Source: Bidens hawaiensis
Lineage: Eukaryota; Streptophyta; Magnoliopsida; Asterales; Asteraceae
Assembly: GCA_021521415.1 (NCBI GenBank)
Contig: JAIQDT010007620.1
Location: forward strand, 1 to 64,000
DNA length: 64,000 bases
Reading direction: 5' to 3'
The position numbers and the translations under genes are program-made. The notes below the pieces were generated by a model, which did not search any database, was not told where the DNA came from, and was given only the letters and a program-made list of their open reading frames with translations. Numbering within the stretch: the stretch's first letter is position 1; each line of letters starts with the position of its first letter. Below, piece after piece: positions 45,380 to 56,770 of the stretch.

Positions 45380-46417
45380 GTATATACCTAATGTGTGGGA
45401 CACTCTTCTTGAAAATTTTGGTGACATATTTTGTGGCCAACTTTTCACGCGTATCTACTGGTCGAGGGGGAGACCACGAGTAATTTAAAGAGGAGTTTGT
45501 TTGATTTTTTAAAGATTGTTCAAGACCTTGCAGAATTTGTCAAGAAAAGGGTTTCAAAAGAGTTTATTTGGCTTGCATCTTCCTATGTTTGCAAGAGTTT
45601 CATTAAAATTACTACAATTCGGGTGGTAAATCATGATTGCAAATTTACATTTGTCTGAGTTCAAGACGGCAAATTTTTTCGATTGTTGATTGATATGTCC
45701 AAGATTGAAACCTGACTATGTTGGATAGAACTGTCTGTCTGTTTACTTTTTTCTGATGAACTTTGATCCTGACTATGTTGGCTACGAGAATTCGGCGGAT
45801 TATTTCTATTGAGTGCGACAATTCATGAATGGGTTGATTTTGTTGAAGAATATATGAGTCTATTCATTGGATTGAAGAGTCCGTTCTTTCAAAATTTATT
45901 AATAGAGGTTGTAAATCTTAATCGTATGCACAAAACAATAGTGCATCTAAGCGAATGGGATATAGAAGAGCTTCAAAGAATTGATTTGGTTCGGCGTTAT
46001 CAAGAGAGGGAAAGCCGAAGTGAAAGATTATAAAGATTATGAATGATTGGGTTGTTCAAGAAAATGTGTGATGAGGTTAAACGCAAAGATATTTTTCCTT
46101 TACCGGTGCTGATGGAAAGTTGATGACTTGCTGCTGATTGTGGAAAGATTGAAACATATCATATGCAAGTTGGACCTCCTGGAGTTTCTTACTTTAAGGG
46201 GGAGATCTAATATGAGAAGCTACAAGTTATTGGTTTCCTAAAAAAACTTAGAGATTATCTATCTACACAAGCCCGAGAATCATCAGTCAAGGGGTAGTTT
46301 GTTAATCGTGACAGATGATTTTCTATTAAAAGTATTCAAAGTTAAAGCATTCAACAACTACAGAAAAGGGGTGTCTGTAGCATGATTTATTGTTCGTATC
46401 TAATCGAAGATGCTAGG
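45380..46417 (+). other. Unknown tract with two weak plus-strand ORFs
   Basis: Frames 45431-45658 (75 codons; FDFLKIVQDLAEFVKKRV) and 45809-46033 (74 codons; HEWVDFVEEYMSLFIGL, WDIEELQRIDLVRRYQERE) have a coding-like amino acid mix, but no known motif and no clear join. They could be a decayed gene or chance. It ends at the LTR of GA-right; CTAGG (46413-46417) is the left flank and has no match at the other end. Confidence 0.3.
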
Positions 46418-49400
46418 TGTAACACCCCGTAACCGCAGCGGAAACGTAAACGGGATGCAACAGACACATCTGATATCAACAGCATTGCTTATAAAGAAAA
46501 CACCACTACATTAATTTAAACGTATTACATTGTTCCGAGTTTCGTTACCGTCTAGGCGTTATCACATAAGTTTTACCGATAGTACGTTAACATGTTTAAT
46601 ACAAAATATAGACCCTTAAGCTTCCACAAAATAGCACACATCATCAAGCATGTATCACTCATTCCAATTTGGGTGTACCTAGAAAGCATGTAAAGAAAAC
46701 GGGTCAACTACGAATATTTTGTGAGTTTCACTAATTTAAATAAACCATGACAATTCATTATAGTAATCATAAATTAGCGATGTAATTATGCTGAGCCTAC
46801 AAGTGAAACCTCTGTTAACCCAGAAACACATCTAATAACCTCTGGGGACACTGTTAACCCAGAAACACATTTAATAACCTTTGGGGACATTGTTAACCCA
46901 GAAACACATTTAATAACCTCTGGGGACACTGTTAACCCAGAAACACATTTAATAACCTCTGGGGACACTGTTAACCCAGAAACACATTTAATAACCTCTG
47001 GGGACACTGTTAACCCAGAAACACATCTAATAACCTCTGGGGACACTGTTAACCCAGAAACACATCTAATAACCTCTGGGGACACTGTTAACCCAGAAAC
47101 ACATTTAATAACCTCTGGGGACACTGTTAACCCAGAAACACATTTAATAACCTCTAGGGACACTGTTAACCCAGAAATACATTTAATAACCTCTGGGACA
47201 CTGTTAACCCAGAACACTGTTTCGGGCCTTACAATATTAGCAACTCAGACAATTACCATTTTAATACATTACCGTACGATTCCCGTACAATAAACATTAT
47301 ATAAATACATTCATTTCCATGCGATCGGCATGTACTTAAACACTTTGATAAAACCATGCTTTCCGCCCCGGGAAAATATTTAAAACAGTTCAGTAAAAAG
47401 GGGCTCGTGAAACTCACCTTTTCGTGAGTAAAGATGTAATACTGTGCGCGGCTACCGGTCCGGATCTGTAATACGATCCCTAAGTCGTTACTACACAATT
47501 TCTATTAATATAACTTAAATTCGTGTTAACCGGTACGTCTGGGGACACTGTTAACCCAGTACCGTACACGATCCGGGAACAATGTTAACCCCGAAACACT
47601 TCTCAGGACTTAGATTGTGATATCACTTAGAGTTCTTTAGTCAAAACTACCATTAGTTTGTTTTCTCGTTTTGCGTGCCTAGCACGGTTATCCGTCTTTA
47701 TGTTTTCAAAAATGAGTTTGGTCACATACGACCCGAAAATAGTTGTTACTGATATTTTAATTAAAGTGGTGAAATTAGAGCTCGATTTAGACACCCCGTT
47801 TGGCCGCGGGGCCCGTTTCCGTCTTTAATATACCGGAAACTGCTAAGTCAGGTAAAATTACCCAAATCATCCAAATTATTTTCGGATGATTTATTTTTAC
47901 TTGATTAACTTAGTTTCATGAAAATAGTCCATTTTTAAGGTTTTTATGCACCAGTCAGCTCGCTTAGGCGAGCTTCGCCGGTTTACTCGTTTTAAGCTTT
48001 AAAAGTTTGTTTTTATGTTCTTTTTAGCACAAAAAAATATCCGCTTAGTCTCGGATCTTGAAATTTTGCACAAATTAGTTTTTGACAGTAAGGAATTTTA
48101 CAAAAATATTTCCAGAATTAATTTCTATATTTAACATTTATTTATCTATTTTTAAACGTCATTTAAACACCAAATATGTCGAAAATACCAAACGACCTTA
48201 GAAAAATCCCAAATTTTTCTGGTATGACCCCTGCCATCCACATAGTTCCCTGTAATTTTCCCAGAACCAAAATCTCATTTTTCATGCCATTTTCACCAAA
48301 ACCGAGCTAGAAAACCCTAGAACTCGTTTTACTGAAAAGCCTACTTAGACTTCTCCAATGGACCTGAAATTTTGTGTGTGACTTTTATATTATATAAAAA
48401 GCTTATCTGAATATTTCCATAATTTTTCATGATGCTTAGCTATTTTTCACCATTTTTAGCCAAAACCGGGCATTAAATTCACCAAATATTCATCCTTTAT
48501 CCAAAAATTACCAAATTTTCACAGATCTCATATTTTCATGTGTAGATCATCTCTGTGAAATTGCATGACCCAAATCTAAGTCTACCACAATCTGTCCAAA
48601 TCATACAAATCATACGAAAAACCGAACTACCTTGTGTTTCTAGCTTTAGATTGCAAAGATCTTGCTTTCTAGCCTTTGCTAGCAACTATATATAACACCT
48701 ACAAGCACAACAACACCACACCAAGCAAGTTATACCCACAATCAAGCCATTTCTTTCATGGTTTCGGTTAAGACATCAAAACAAAGATTTTAACCGTAAA
48801 CATTCGTTTTTGACTCGTTTAACTCCTTTCTTGGACCAAGATCCCTTGTATAACCTGTATACATCACTTGATCATGCAAGAATCGGTTTCATCTCGGTTT
48901 TTCACCCATTTTTCATTTGAAACCTCATTTTCTTGTAAATGACTCGAGAAAAGAAGATGAACACGACTATAATCCGATCTTTTACCTCGGTTTCTTGGTA
49001 TAAATCAAAGGTTCTTGGATGAAGATTGAAGAGAGTGGAGGATCAAGAGTTTGTTGTTTGTAGAAAAAAGAAAATGAAAGCCAAGGGTTGTAACCCTTGG
49101 CCGATCGGTCCAAATAAGGGGGGTGGGGTGGGGCCCACTCCTTTATTCTTGGCCACACATTCGGATTGTGTAATCTGGATAATGTTGTGGATAATCTGGT
49201 TCAGTTCGTTTTTCGGTTAAACGTTTAATTCGGCTTAAAACGAGGCCTAAACGGTCGTTTTTCGGCTTAAAAATAAAATTTATATAAAACCGATTTAAAA
49301 ACTTTAAAAACTTAAACCATGACATTTATTGACTTAAAACATCATACTATTAATAACCGCACATCTTTTTCGGCTTGATTGATCATCTCTTGCTTGGTTT

Positions 49401-49735
49401 GGTATTAAAGGTTTCGTTTAACGTACCGACGTACCATTAAATCGAAATTCTTTTTCCGTGCTATAATTCACTTATCCCGAAGCTTTAATGCTTCGCAAAC
49501 ATTACTAAACATCATATATTTCGTCTATAACGTAATCTCCGATTCATTCGGGTTTCAATAATTGTCAATCGGTTAACCGTACTTCCAATACGATTAACGG
49601 TATACTCGAGTATAATTCGTACCGTGAATCATACATACTCGTATATACACATTATAATTCATATATTCAGTATTAAATAAAACGTAAATAGTATATACCG
49701 GCTAGGGTATACCTGAATTTGCCGGAATCGTTACA
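46418..49735 (-). mobile_element. GA-right 3' LTR (family A)
   Basis: 3318 bp. The minus strand starts TGTAACGATTCCGG at 49735 and ends ACGGGGTGTTACA at 46418. It includes a 39-bp minisatellite near its end (46814-47217). Confidence 0.93.
46814..47217. repeat. 39-bp minisatellite, about ten units
   Basis: GTTAAC recurs every 39 bp from 46814 to 47203 (the last interval is 38). Each unit is GTTAACCCAGAAACACAT, then a TTAATAACCTCTGGGG-like stretch, then ACACT. The period is a multiple of three, so a minus frame stays open across it and encodes a 13-residue repeat; this is not a gene. Confidence 0.95.
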
Positions 49736-49745
49736 TTCTCCCCCC
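49736..49745 (-). other. GA-right polypurine tract
   Basis: The minus strand reads GGGGGGAGAA immediately before the LTR start TGTAACG. A TTTCGAGGACGAAATTT element lies just upstream, as is usual for this lineage. Confidence 0.9.
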
Positions 49746-49771
49746 GTTACAAAAATTTCGTCCTCGAAATT

Positions 49772-49858
49772 TTACGCGTCAACCACTTCCTTTTGAGGAA
49801 ATAGGTGGGGGTATTTCTTCCGAAATTCGTCCTTTCGTTCCCATGTATATTCTGGGCC
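49772..49858 (-). pseudogene. Remainder of the GA-right chromodomain after the stop
   Basis: In the same frame, 28 codons follow the TGA (GPEYTWERKDEFRKKYPHLF and on), then TAA at 49774-49772. This is the C-terminal half of the chromodomain. A single C-to-T change (CGA to TGA) accounts for the stop. Confidence 0.85.
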
Positions 49859-52800
49859 TCATTGCGAATTCCATCTAACTTTGACCAACGAGATCTTATT
49901 GTGTCTAAGTTGCTTGATTTTCCCGTCCACTATTTCTATGGGTTCCTCTACGAAATTAAGCTTATCACTTATTTGGACACCCTCTAAGGGTAACACCGAT
50001 GTCTCATCCGACAGACACCTTTTCAAGTTCGACACGTGAAACACATTGTGAACTACACTCAGTTCATCCGGCAGTTCTAATCGGTATGCTACAGGACCGA
50101 TTTTTGCAGTAATGTCGAATGGTCTAATGTATCTAGGGGCTAACTTCCCCGCCTTTCCAAATCTGACTACTCCTTTCCAAGGTGATACTTTCAAATACAC
50201 TTTATCACCTTTCTCAAATGATAACGGTTTTCTACGGGTATCGGCATAACTCTTCTGCCGATCCCGTGCGGCCTTCAGATTGTTCTTAATTTCAAGGATT
50301 TTGCTGGTCGTTTCCTGGACCAGATCTGATCTAAAAACCTGTGTGTCGCCCACTTCAGTCCAGCAGAGTGGTGATCGGCACTTCCGTCCATACAATGCTT
50401 CATAAGGTGATGCTTTTATACTGCTATGGTAACTGTTATTATAGGAAAATTCAACGAGCGGGAGATGTTGATCCCAATTTCCCTTAAAATCCAGTACGCA
50501 TGCACGAAGCAAATCCTCCAGGGTTTGAATGGTCCTCTCAGACTTACCGTCGGTCTGAGGGTGGTAAGCTGTGCTTAGATCAATACGCGTTCCCAGCGCT
50601 TCTTGTACAGCTTGCCAAAGATTGGAGGCGAAATGGCTATCTCGATCGGAGATGATTGATATGGGTATTCCATGACGAGACACAATTTCATTTATATAAA
50701 TCTGCGCAAGTCTTCCGGTGTTATAATTATACCTAATCGGAATAAAATGTGCCGACTTGGTTAATCGATCCACGATTACCCAAATTGCATCGTGTCCACG
50801 GGACGTCTTAGGGAGATATGTCACAAAATCCATCGTGATTTGCTCCCATTTCCATTCGGGAATTTCCGGTTGTTGTAACATCCCCGAGGGTTTCTGGTGC
50901 TCCGCCTTAACCCTCGCACACGTCGTACACTTGCCAACGTATGTGGCTATATCCTTTTTCATACCCGGCCACCAGTAGAACTCCTTCACATCCTTGTACA
51001 TCTTATCTGATCCCGGATGTATGGAATATTTCGATTTATGCGCTTCGTCCATGATTAATTCTCGAAGGTCATGGAGGGTCGGGATCCAAATCCGATTTTT
51101 GAAAGAGAGAATTTCGTCCATGCGCTGTTCGAAATTCTTCTCGTTACCGTAAAGTCCCTCTTTTTCCAATTGTTCCTCTTTCAACGCCTCGCGTTGAGCG
51201 ACTCGAACCAGGTCCGAAAGGTTCGACTGGACTATCATTTCCAGTGCTCGCACTCGCAATGGCTTAACCCGATCCTTCCTACTCAAGGCATCGGCTACGA
51301 CGTTAGCCTTGCCGGGGTGATAACGGATGTCACAGTCATAGTCGCTTAACAACTCGACCCATCTTCGTTGCCTCATATTCAGTTCTTTCTGATCGAATAT
51401 GTGTTGCAAACTTTTATGATCGGTGAAGATGGTGCACTTTGTACCGTAGAGATAATGTCTCCAGATTTTAAGTGCGAAGATAACTGCTCCCAGTTCTAAG
51501 TCATGAGTAGTGTAATTTTTCTCGTGTATTTTTAACTGTCGAGAAGCATAGGCTATAACCTTATTATTTTGCATCAACACGCATCCTAACCCTCTCCGGG
51601 ATGCGTCACAATACACGACAAAACCATCGTCTCCGTCGGGGAGACTTAAGATTGGCGCTTGGCAAAATCTTTGTTTTAGCGTTTGAAACGCCGTTTCCTG
51701 CTCTTCACCCCATTCATACTTTCGATCCTTTTGGGTCAGAAGGGTTAAAGGTTGGGCGATGCTGGAAAAGTTCTCTATAAATCGACGATAATATCCAGCT
51801 AAGCCTAAGAATTGGCGGATTTCCTTTGGCGATTTAGGCGCTTGCCAATTCTTAACTGCTTCAACCTTACTTGGATCAACGTGTATTCCTTGATGGTTTA
51901 TAACGTGACCAAGGAATTGCACTTCTTGTAACCAGAAGTTACACTTGGAGAATTTTGCATACAACTTCTCCTGATTTAGAAGCTCTAAAATTAATCTTAA
52001 GTGTTGCTCGTGCTCTTCTTTACTCTTCGAGTATATCAAAATATCGTCAATAAACACGATGACGAATTTATCGAGGTAGGGTTTACAGACTCGATTCATG
52101 AGATCCATGAACACTGCTGGCGCATTTGTTAGCCCAAAAGGCATAACTAAGAACTCGTAATGGCCGTAGCGAGTCCGGAATGCGGTTTTTGGGATATCCT
52201 CCTCCTGAATTCTAACCTGATGGTATCCCGATCTAAGATCTATTTTTGAGAAGTAGCTCGCACCTTGTAGTTGGTCGAACAGGTCATCGATTCGGGGGAG
52301 AGGATACCTATTTTTGATGGTCAACTTGTTCAATTCCCGGTAATCAATGCACATTCTAAGGCTCCCGTCCTTCTTTTTCACGAATAGTACAGGTGCACCC
52401 CACGGGGAATAACTGGGACGTATAAATCCTTTATCCAACAATTCTTGCAACTGGTTGGATAATTCTTGCATCTCAGATGGTGCAAGTTGGTAGGGCGCCT
52501 TAGCAACAGGGCCAGCTTGAGGTAATAAGTCGATTCTGAATTCGACCTGTTGGGTTGGCGGTAATCCAGGAAGTTCTTCTGGGAAGACTTGTGGAAATTC
52601 GCGTACCACTGGAATATCATCCACCCGTTTCTCCTCAGAATCAGTGGCCGTCATGCTTGCTAGATACGCCACGCATCCTTGGCGTATGTATTTTAACACC
52701 TTGAGGTGGGATATAAATGGTATATTGGTGCCTGACTTTTCTCCTTGCACTAATATCTCTTCGTCATCCGACACCCGGATCTTGACGATTTTCTTTTCAC

Positions 52801-54478
52801 AGTTTATTTCTACTTTGTTGCGTGCTAACCAATCCATTCCCACTATCACGTCAAAACTACCCAATTCTACCGGTAACAAGTCAATCGGAAGGGATTGATC
52901 GTTCAGAATAAAAGGGCAATTCCGAACTATTCGATTAACTATCATGGTTTTACCGTTAGCGACTTCTACGGTATAAGGTTCTATGGTCTCACCAATTGGA
53001 AGGTTTGCTATCGACAGGAATTTAACGGAAACAAAACTTCTATCGGCGCCTGTATCAAATAATACAGAAGCGTAATGATCAGAGACGAGGAATGTACCTG
53101 TCACTACACTGGGGTCCTGGCGTGCTTCGTTCGCCCCCATCACGAATGTTCGGCCTCGCGCCGGATTGGACGACGATGCCTGACCCGTGGGTTGCCTCCC
53201 GTTTCCTCCCTGGTTCAGTTTCGGACAGTGTCTTTTGAAGTGATCCGTGCTGCCGCATTCATAGCAAGCACGGCTGGTGGTCACCATTTGGTTTCCTTGC
53301 GGGTTTTGCTGTCGGGCTGGTTGGGTCTTAAATGGCTGCGCACGGATAGGTTGCGGTTGTCGGTTCAGGTTGTTCAGGTTTGTCCTACAACTCGGTGCGT
53401 AGTGCCCAATCCTGCCACACCGGTGGCACACCACCTCTTTGCACACGCCACCATGGTGGTAACCGCATTTCCTACACCTAGGAAACGTTCCCTTCTGCGG
53501 TTCTTGTCTTCTTCCTGAACTAGTCATGGCGTAGTTTTGGGCAGTGGGCCTAGCACGTTTATTTTGCTGCTTTTCCTGGATCCTATAGTCATGTGTACCC
53601 CGCTTTCCCCCAGCGGATTCTCCTGCCACCTTCAGTGAACCGCTCCTTACGAAATCATATGTGACGATACCAGCCTGCGTCACTGTACCCTCATACGTCT
53701 GGTGTCCCCCAGAATTGACTATACTCCTTACAACTGGAGTTAGCCCCCAAATATAACGCTCAACCCTCTTCGACTCTGGGGTGACCAGCCATGGCACCAA
53801 TCGCGACAACTCATTAAACCGGTTCGTATAACCCAAATGGTCTGCCCCCTGCATTTCCAGGTTCCACAATTCATTTTCTAATTTCTGCAATTCGTTTTTC
53901 GGGCAGAAATGTTCCAGTACAAGAGCCTTGAGCTCTGTCCAGGTCATGCGGTTTGTCGCCGCCTGACCCCGGGTCTGCACTATCGTGTTCCACCATGTCA
54001 AGGCATGGTCCGTGAATGTGCAGGTGGCGTACTTTACAACACAGTCCTCGGGGCAGTTGCTGATGTTCACAACTGATTCTATTTTCTCGATCCACTTAAC
54101 CAACCCATTTGGTCCTTCAGACCCGCTAAACTCTAGAGGTTTGCACAACATAAAGTCTTTGATCGAACATCCCCTGGATGCAGGAATCGGTTCAGTACGG
54201 TTCGTCTCTACAGTTGGTATAGGGCCATTACTGTCCGTAACGACCACCCTAGGCGGTGCGTTATTACTCGGAATCGTGTTATCATTCTGTGGAGGATTAA
54301 CATTTTGTTCCCCGTCATTATTGGTGGTCGTTTGATTGCTCGGAGGGGTTGGATTGGTCGAATTGTTAATACTGGCGGCGATGCGCGATACTATATCCGG
54401 TATCGCCGCCTCTAACTGTTGAGCAATCAAACGGCTCACATCTACTTCCGACATTTGAGCTGATCGTTTTGGTGCCAT
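49859..54478 (-). CDS. gag-pol: GA-right gag-pol polyprotein (premature stop in chromodomain)
   Basis: An uninterrupted frame of 1539 codons on the minus strand from ATG 54478 ([15 protein letters not shown]); 15 upstream in-frame codons are ignored because an acceptor-like TGTGTAG sits just before this ATG. The Gag domain spans residues about 90-270, and the zinc knuckles are [14 protein letters not shown] and [14 protein letters not shown]. Protease has DTGADRSF at about 475, RT has FIDDILIYS at about 811, and RNase H starts at CDAS at about 958. Integrase has a zinc domain from about 1147 and D-D-E residues near 1217, 1276 and 1316. The GPY/F motif reads RYIRPF, with R for G. The chromodomain is cut at 49859-49861 by TGA where GB has Arg; the same frame would reach TAA at 49774-49772. 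Without the chromodomain, targeting to heterochromatin would suffer while enzyme parts look intact. Confidence 0.95.
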   Translation of the reverse strand: MAPKRSAQMSEVDVSRLIAQQLEAAIPDIVSRIAASINNSTNPTPPSNQTTTNNDGEQNVNPPQNDNTIPSNNAPPRVVVTDSNGPIPTVETNRTEPIPASRGCSIKDFMLCKPLEFSGSEGPNGLVKWIEKIESVVNISNCPEDCVVKYATCTFTDHALTWWNTIVQTRGQAATNRMTWTELKALVLEHFCPKNELQKLENELWNLEMQGADHLGYTNRFNELSRLVPWLVTPESKRVERYIWGLTPVVRSIVNSGGHQTYEGTVTQAGIVTYDFVRSGSLKVAGESAGGKRGTHDYRIQEKQQNKRARPTAQNYAMTSSGRRQEPQKGTFPRCRKCGYHHGGVCKEVVCHRCGRIGHYAPSCRTNLNNLNRQPQPIRAQPFKTQPARQQNPQGNQMVTTSRACYECGSTDHFKRHCPKLNQGGNGRQPTGQASSSNPARGRTFVMGANEARQDPSVVTGTFLVSDHYASVLFDTGADRSFVSVKFLSIANLPIGETIEPYTVEVANGKTMIVNRIVRNCPFILNDQSLPIDLLPVELGSFDVIVGMDWLARNKVEINCEKKIVKIRVSDDEEILVQGEKSGTNIPFISHLKVLKYIRQGCVAYLASMTATDSEEKRVDDIPVVREFPQVFPEELPGLPPTQQVEFRIDLLPQAGPVAKAPYQLAPSEMQELSNQLQELLDKGFIRPSYSPWGAPVLFVKKKDGSLRMCIDYRELNKLTIKNRYPLPRIDDLFDQLQGASYFSKIDLRSGYHQVRIQEEDIPKTAFRTRYGHYEFLVMPFGLTNAPAVFMDLMNRVCKPYLDKFVIVFIDDILIYSKSKEEHEQHLRLILELLNQEKLYAKFSKCNFWLQEVQFLGHVINHQGIHVDPSKVEAVKNWQAPKSPKEIRQFLGLAGYYRRFIENFSSIAQPLTLLTQKDRKYEWGEEQETAFQTLKQRFCQAPILSLPDGDDGFVVYCDASRRGLGCVLMQNNKVIAYASRQLKIHEKNYTTHDLELGAVIFALKIWRHYLYGTKCTIFTDHKSLQHIFDQKELNMRQRRWVELLSDYDCDIRYHPGKANVVADALSRKDRVKPLRVRALEMIVQSNLSDLVRVAQREALKEEQLEKEGLYGNEKNFEQRMDEILSFKNRIWIPTLHDLRELIMDEAHKSKYSIHPGSDKMYKDVKEFYWWPGMKKDIATYVGKCTTCARVKAEHQKPSGMLQQPEIPEWKWEQITMDFVTYLPKTSRGHDAIWVIVDRLTKSAHFIPIRYNYNTGRLAQIYINEIVSRHGIPISIISDRDSHFASNLWQAVQEALGTRIDLSTAYHPQTDGKSERTIQTLEDLLRACVLDFKGNWDQHLPLVEFSYNNSYHSSIKASPYEALYGRKCRSPLCWTEVGDTQVFRSDLVQETTSKILEIKNNLKAARDRQKSYADTRRKPLSFEKGDKVYLKVSPWKGVVRFGKAGKLAPRYIRPFDITAKIGPVAYRLELPDELSVVHNVFHVSNLKRCLSDETSVLPLEGVQISDKLNFVEEPIEIVDGKIKQLRHNKISLVKVRWNSQ

Positions 54479-54848
54479 TCTACACATCATCAAGAAAATA
54501 CATATAATTAATACAAGTTCCAATCATAAAACACAACAAACCTTCCATTGATTAACAAACATTAGTACATATTACATCCATGTCAGTTCACATACTTTCC
54601 TGTCATCATTACATAAGTTAAGTTTTCCTACATAGGGCCTATGTCGGCATCATCTCGACATAACCCGCAATGGGTCAGTGCTTGAATGATACCCAAAAGT
54701 ATCTATAATGATATACCCCAAAAGAGACCCCCTAAGGGCCAGTGGTTGTATTATAACTACACAAGATTCACTCTATGTTAGCATCACCACTTAACTGCTT
54801 ACACAGAGTATCAAAAAGCGGTCCATGACTTCTACCATCCTAACATCA
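54479..54848 (-). other. Spacer between ORF1 and gag in GA-right
   Basis: 370 bp without an ORF on the coding strand; it ends TTTTCTTGATGATGTGTAG just before the gag ATG, acceptor-like as in GB. Confidence 0.4.
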
Positions 54849-55448
54849 CTAAACACGGTGGTATACCAACCCCACCAACACAGCCACCAACACCACCATC
54901 ACAGCCAGCATAACCCGGATCCGCGTCTCCATCCGGCCGATCATCCACTGGGAGTATGAGCACTCCCTCTTCAGCTGCGCAATCGCATACTGGTGGTCCA
55001 GTATGCAGTCCCCCAGATACATCCGCCTCTGCACTCCCACTGTCAAGGCGGCGAAGTGCACATTCACCTGCTCGGTGAGCACTCGAAGCCATGCCGCCGC
55101 GTCCCTTTCCTGCCTAGGGAGACCCCACACAGGTGGAGTCACAGGCTCGGGCTGGGAGCTGGAGGATTCGCCCCTGCGGGTAGCAGGTCTGGGTGGGGGA
55201 GAGGTCGGTGGAACATGCGGGACACTGATCCGCGCCGTGAGGCGGGGTCCGAATCCGGGGGGGACAGGGATGGCCTGTGGTGCGGGCGGGGTAGGGGATC
55301 TGACAATCCCGACTGGGGAGGACTGGCCAGAGCTCCCACGACTAGCCTCACTAGGCTCAGAGCTGGATGATACGCGTAGGCTCCCAGAGTTCCCGGAGCT
55401 GACTTCCTCCGGGTCCTCCTCCACCGACAAACTAGGAGTTCTCGACAT
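54849..55448 (-). CDS. GA-right upstream ORF (ORF1) with C-terminal membrane segment
   Basis: 199 codons from ATG 55448 (MSRTPSLSVEEDPEEVSSG); the frame is open 24 codons further upstream, but this start matches the MSTPP start of GB ORF1. Residues 1-60 are S/E-rich, and about 60-120 are proline-rich (PPAPQAIPVPPGFGP, PPTSPPPRPATRRGES). About 125-180 is a helical region (RQERDAAAWLRVLTEQVNVH). The last ~20 residues form a strong hydrophobic segment (MLAVMVVLVAVLVGLVY) followed by HRV, like a tail anchor. No known domain is recognised. The base composition is much more GC-rich than the surroundings. It is placed as in GB, between leader and gag, on the same strand. Function unknown. Confidence 0.7.
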   Translation of the reverse strand: MSRTPSLSVEEDPEEVSSGNSGSLRVSSSSEPSEASRGSSGQSSPVGIVRSPTPPAPQAIPVPPGFGPRLTARISVPHVPPTSPPPRPATRRGESSSSQPEPVTPPVWGLPRQERDAAAWLRVLTEQVNVHFAALTVGVQRRMYLGDCILDHQYAIAQLKRECSYSQWMIGRMETRIRVMLAVMVVLVAVLVGLVYHRV

Positions 55449-55637
55449 TCTTTCTAGCACACAAGTTAACAAACATATAGTTCTTTCCATAGTGTAAATC
55501 ATAATCAAATTAATATGCACTTACTTATACAACTTGACCACATAACAATATTATCATATATTTGCACATATGTTGCCAATTTTACCTATTAAAGTCCCCC
55601 GTGACTTCCCCTGAATTCCCTCGTGCGGACAAGTCTG

Positions 55638-55661
55638 TTATTATGTTCCGGACCATAATAA
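55638..55661. promoter_or_regulatory. Leader palindrome, second copy
   Basis: Identical 24-bp inverted repeat to 1075-1098, with the TCCGGA centre. Homology to the family A leader ends exactly at its outer side. Confidence 0.6.
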
Positions 55662-56770
55662 TAATATAATAATAACTTAGGCAGAACCCCTTACCTCGCA
55701 CGGGAATTTAGAGTTAAATATTCCTAAGTTTATACGGGTATCACTTCTACTCTATATGCACGTTTATCGAGGCGTTCTTGATAAACCTTCCTTGACACGC
55801 AAATCGAGGCAATGTGTAGGTGTCGCCGGGTCGTGCATGTACTTAGAGATGATATGTCGGGTTAACTTTGGGTGGCACGCACTTCAAGGAACACGTCGAG
55901 TATTTGCACGAATAACGAGGTGATGATTGTCGGGTTGGTGGCACGCGAAATGATGCTTGGCATGCAAACCAATATAGAGAGAGTAATTCTAGAGAGAGAG
56001 TGAATGTGAGGTGTTTGGGAAAATGAGGTCGTGGCCTTCCCTTTTATATCTGATTTTGGATCCCATCGCGGTACGCGATGGGCTCCCCTTTCAACTCCGT
56101 CGACGCCATTTCTGCATGAACGCCATGGGGCATGCCACATGTCCTGCCCTGCTGCCACGTGTCACATAAGTGTGACCCGTGTCCCTGAGTCATCATGATC
56201 CATCGCGGTACGTGATGGCCGTCTTTTTGGACTCATCGCGTAGCGCGATGGATCCCTGGATAATATTTTTCACTTTTAGTCCCTCGTCTTTGATAGCTTA
56301 AGTGCAAAGTGCGCTATCAAACCGCCACATTGCGTCCAACGCCCTTCGCAGTTGCCTTCGCCATCGCCATCGCCATCTTCCTCGTCCTTGCCCGAGCCCG
56401 TGCGCGTCTGGTGCTACGCACACTCCGCTAGGACCACTTGGTGCATGATATTAATAAAAGAATACTATTATGGAAAATCTCATCCTTATAAAGAGCTTCC
56501 ATTTCTTTACCACTTTCCATGTGGGATGGGTTCCATCTTCCTTATTTATACCTTAGTGGAATGCTTCCACTTTCTTACATCTTCCAATGTGGGATGGAGT
56601 TTTATTATTTTCCTCCATATAAGAATAGTTAACTTAGGGAATATTTTTATTTCCTTATTTTTCTTATAATTCCTTATTTAATATTTTCCCATTACTTATC
56701 TTGAGATTATTTTTTATCCCTCAACTTTCCTAAGTTATCAAATTTGGATCAAAATTTTGGGGATGTTACA
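55662..56770 (-). mobile_element. LTR-like 5' end of GA-right, from a different family
   Basis: The minus strand begins TGTAACATCCCC at 56770, where the C5 post-pol ORF is interrupted. TATA-like CAGATATAAAAGG lies at about 56053-56041, and another GTATAAATAAGG near 56555-56544. A donor-like CGAG|GTAAGG occurs near 55695. It does not resemble the family A LTR and no PBS follows it. Three CATCGCG hairpins lie upstream of the TATA. The ORFs in it are not convincing. Confidence 0.55.
56062..56250. repeat. Three CATCGCG...CGCGATG hairpins
   Basis: Perfect 9-bp stems around GTA at 56062-56082, a near-perfect version at 56200-56218, and a 7-bp stem around TAG at 56234-56250. They are CpG-rich in AT-rich surroundings. 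Confidence 0.85.

Larger units (their letters stand above)
46418..56770 (-). mobile_element. GA-right: Ty3/gypsy Tekay-like element with mismatched LTRs
   Basis: On the minus strand: an LTR-like region of another family (56770-55662), a family A leader with the palindrome, ORF1 (55448-54849), gag-pol (54478-49859), PPT (49745-49736) and a family A 3' LTR (49735-46418). No PBS is found between 55662 and 56770. The flanks do not form a target duplication. It is inserted in the post-pol ORF of copia C5. The coding part is the best preserved in the window. Confidence 0.85.

Noticed and set aside
46786..47217. 143-codon minus frame with a 13-residue periodic protein
   Set aside because: It is the 39-bp minisatellite read through; the period is a multiple of three, so a frame stays open by construction.
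53075..53518. 147-codon plus ORF inside GA-right
   Set aside because: Antisense shadow of the gag zinc-knuckle region (rich in C, H and R from reverse-complement codons).
55003..55497. 164-codon plus ORF opposite GA-right ORF1
   Set aside because: Overlaps ORF1 on the other strand in a GC-rich stretch. ORF1 is preferred because its strand and position match GB ORF1 and it lies in the element's sense direction.
56352..56669. 105-codon plus ORF near 56400
   Set aside because: Starts in a GCCATC simple repeat and runs antisense through an LTR-like promoter region; no motif.
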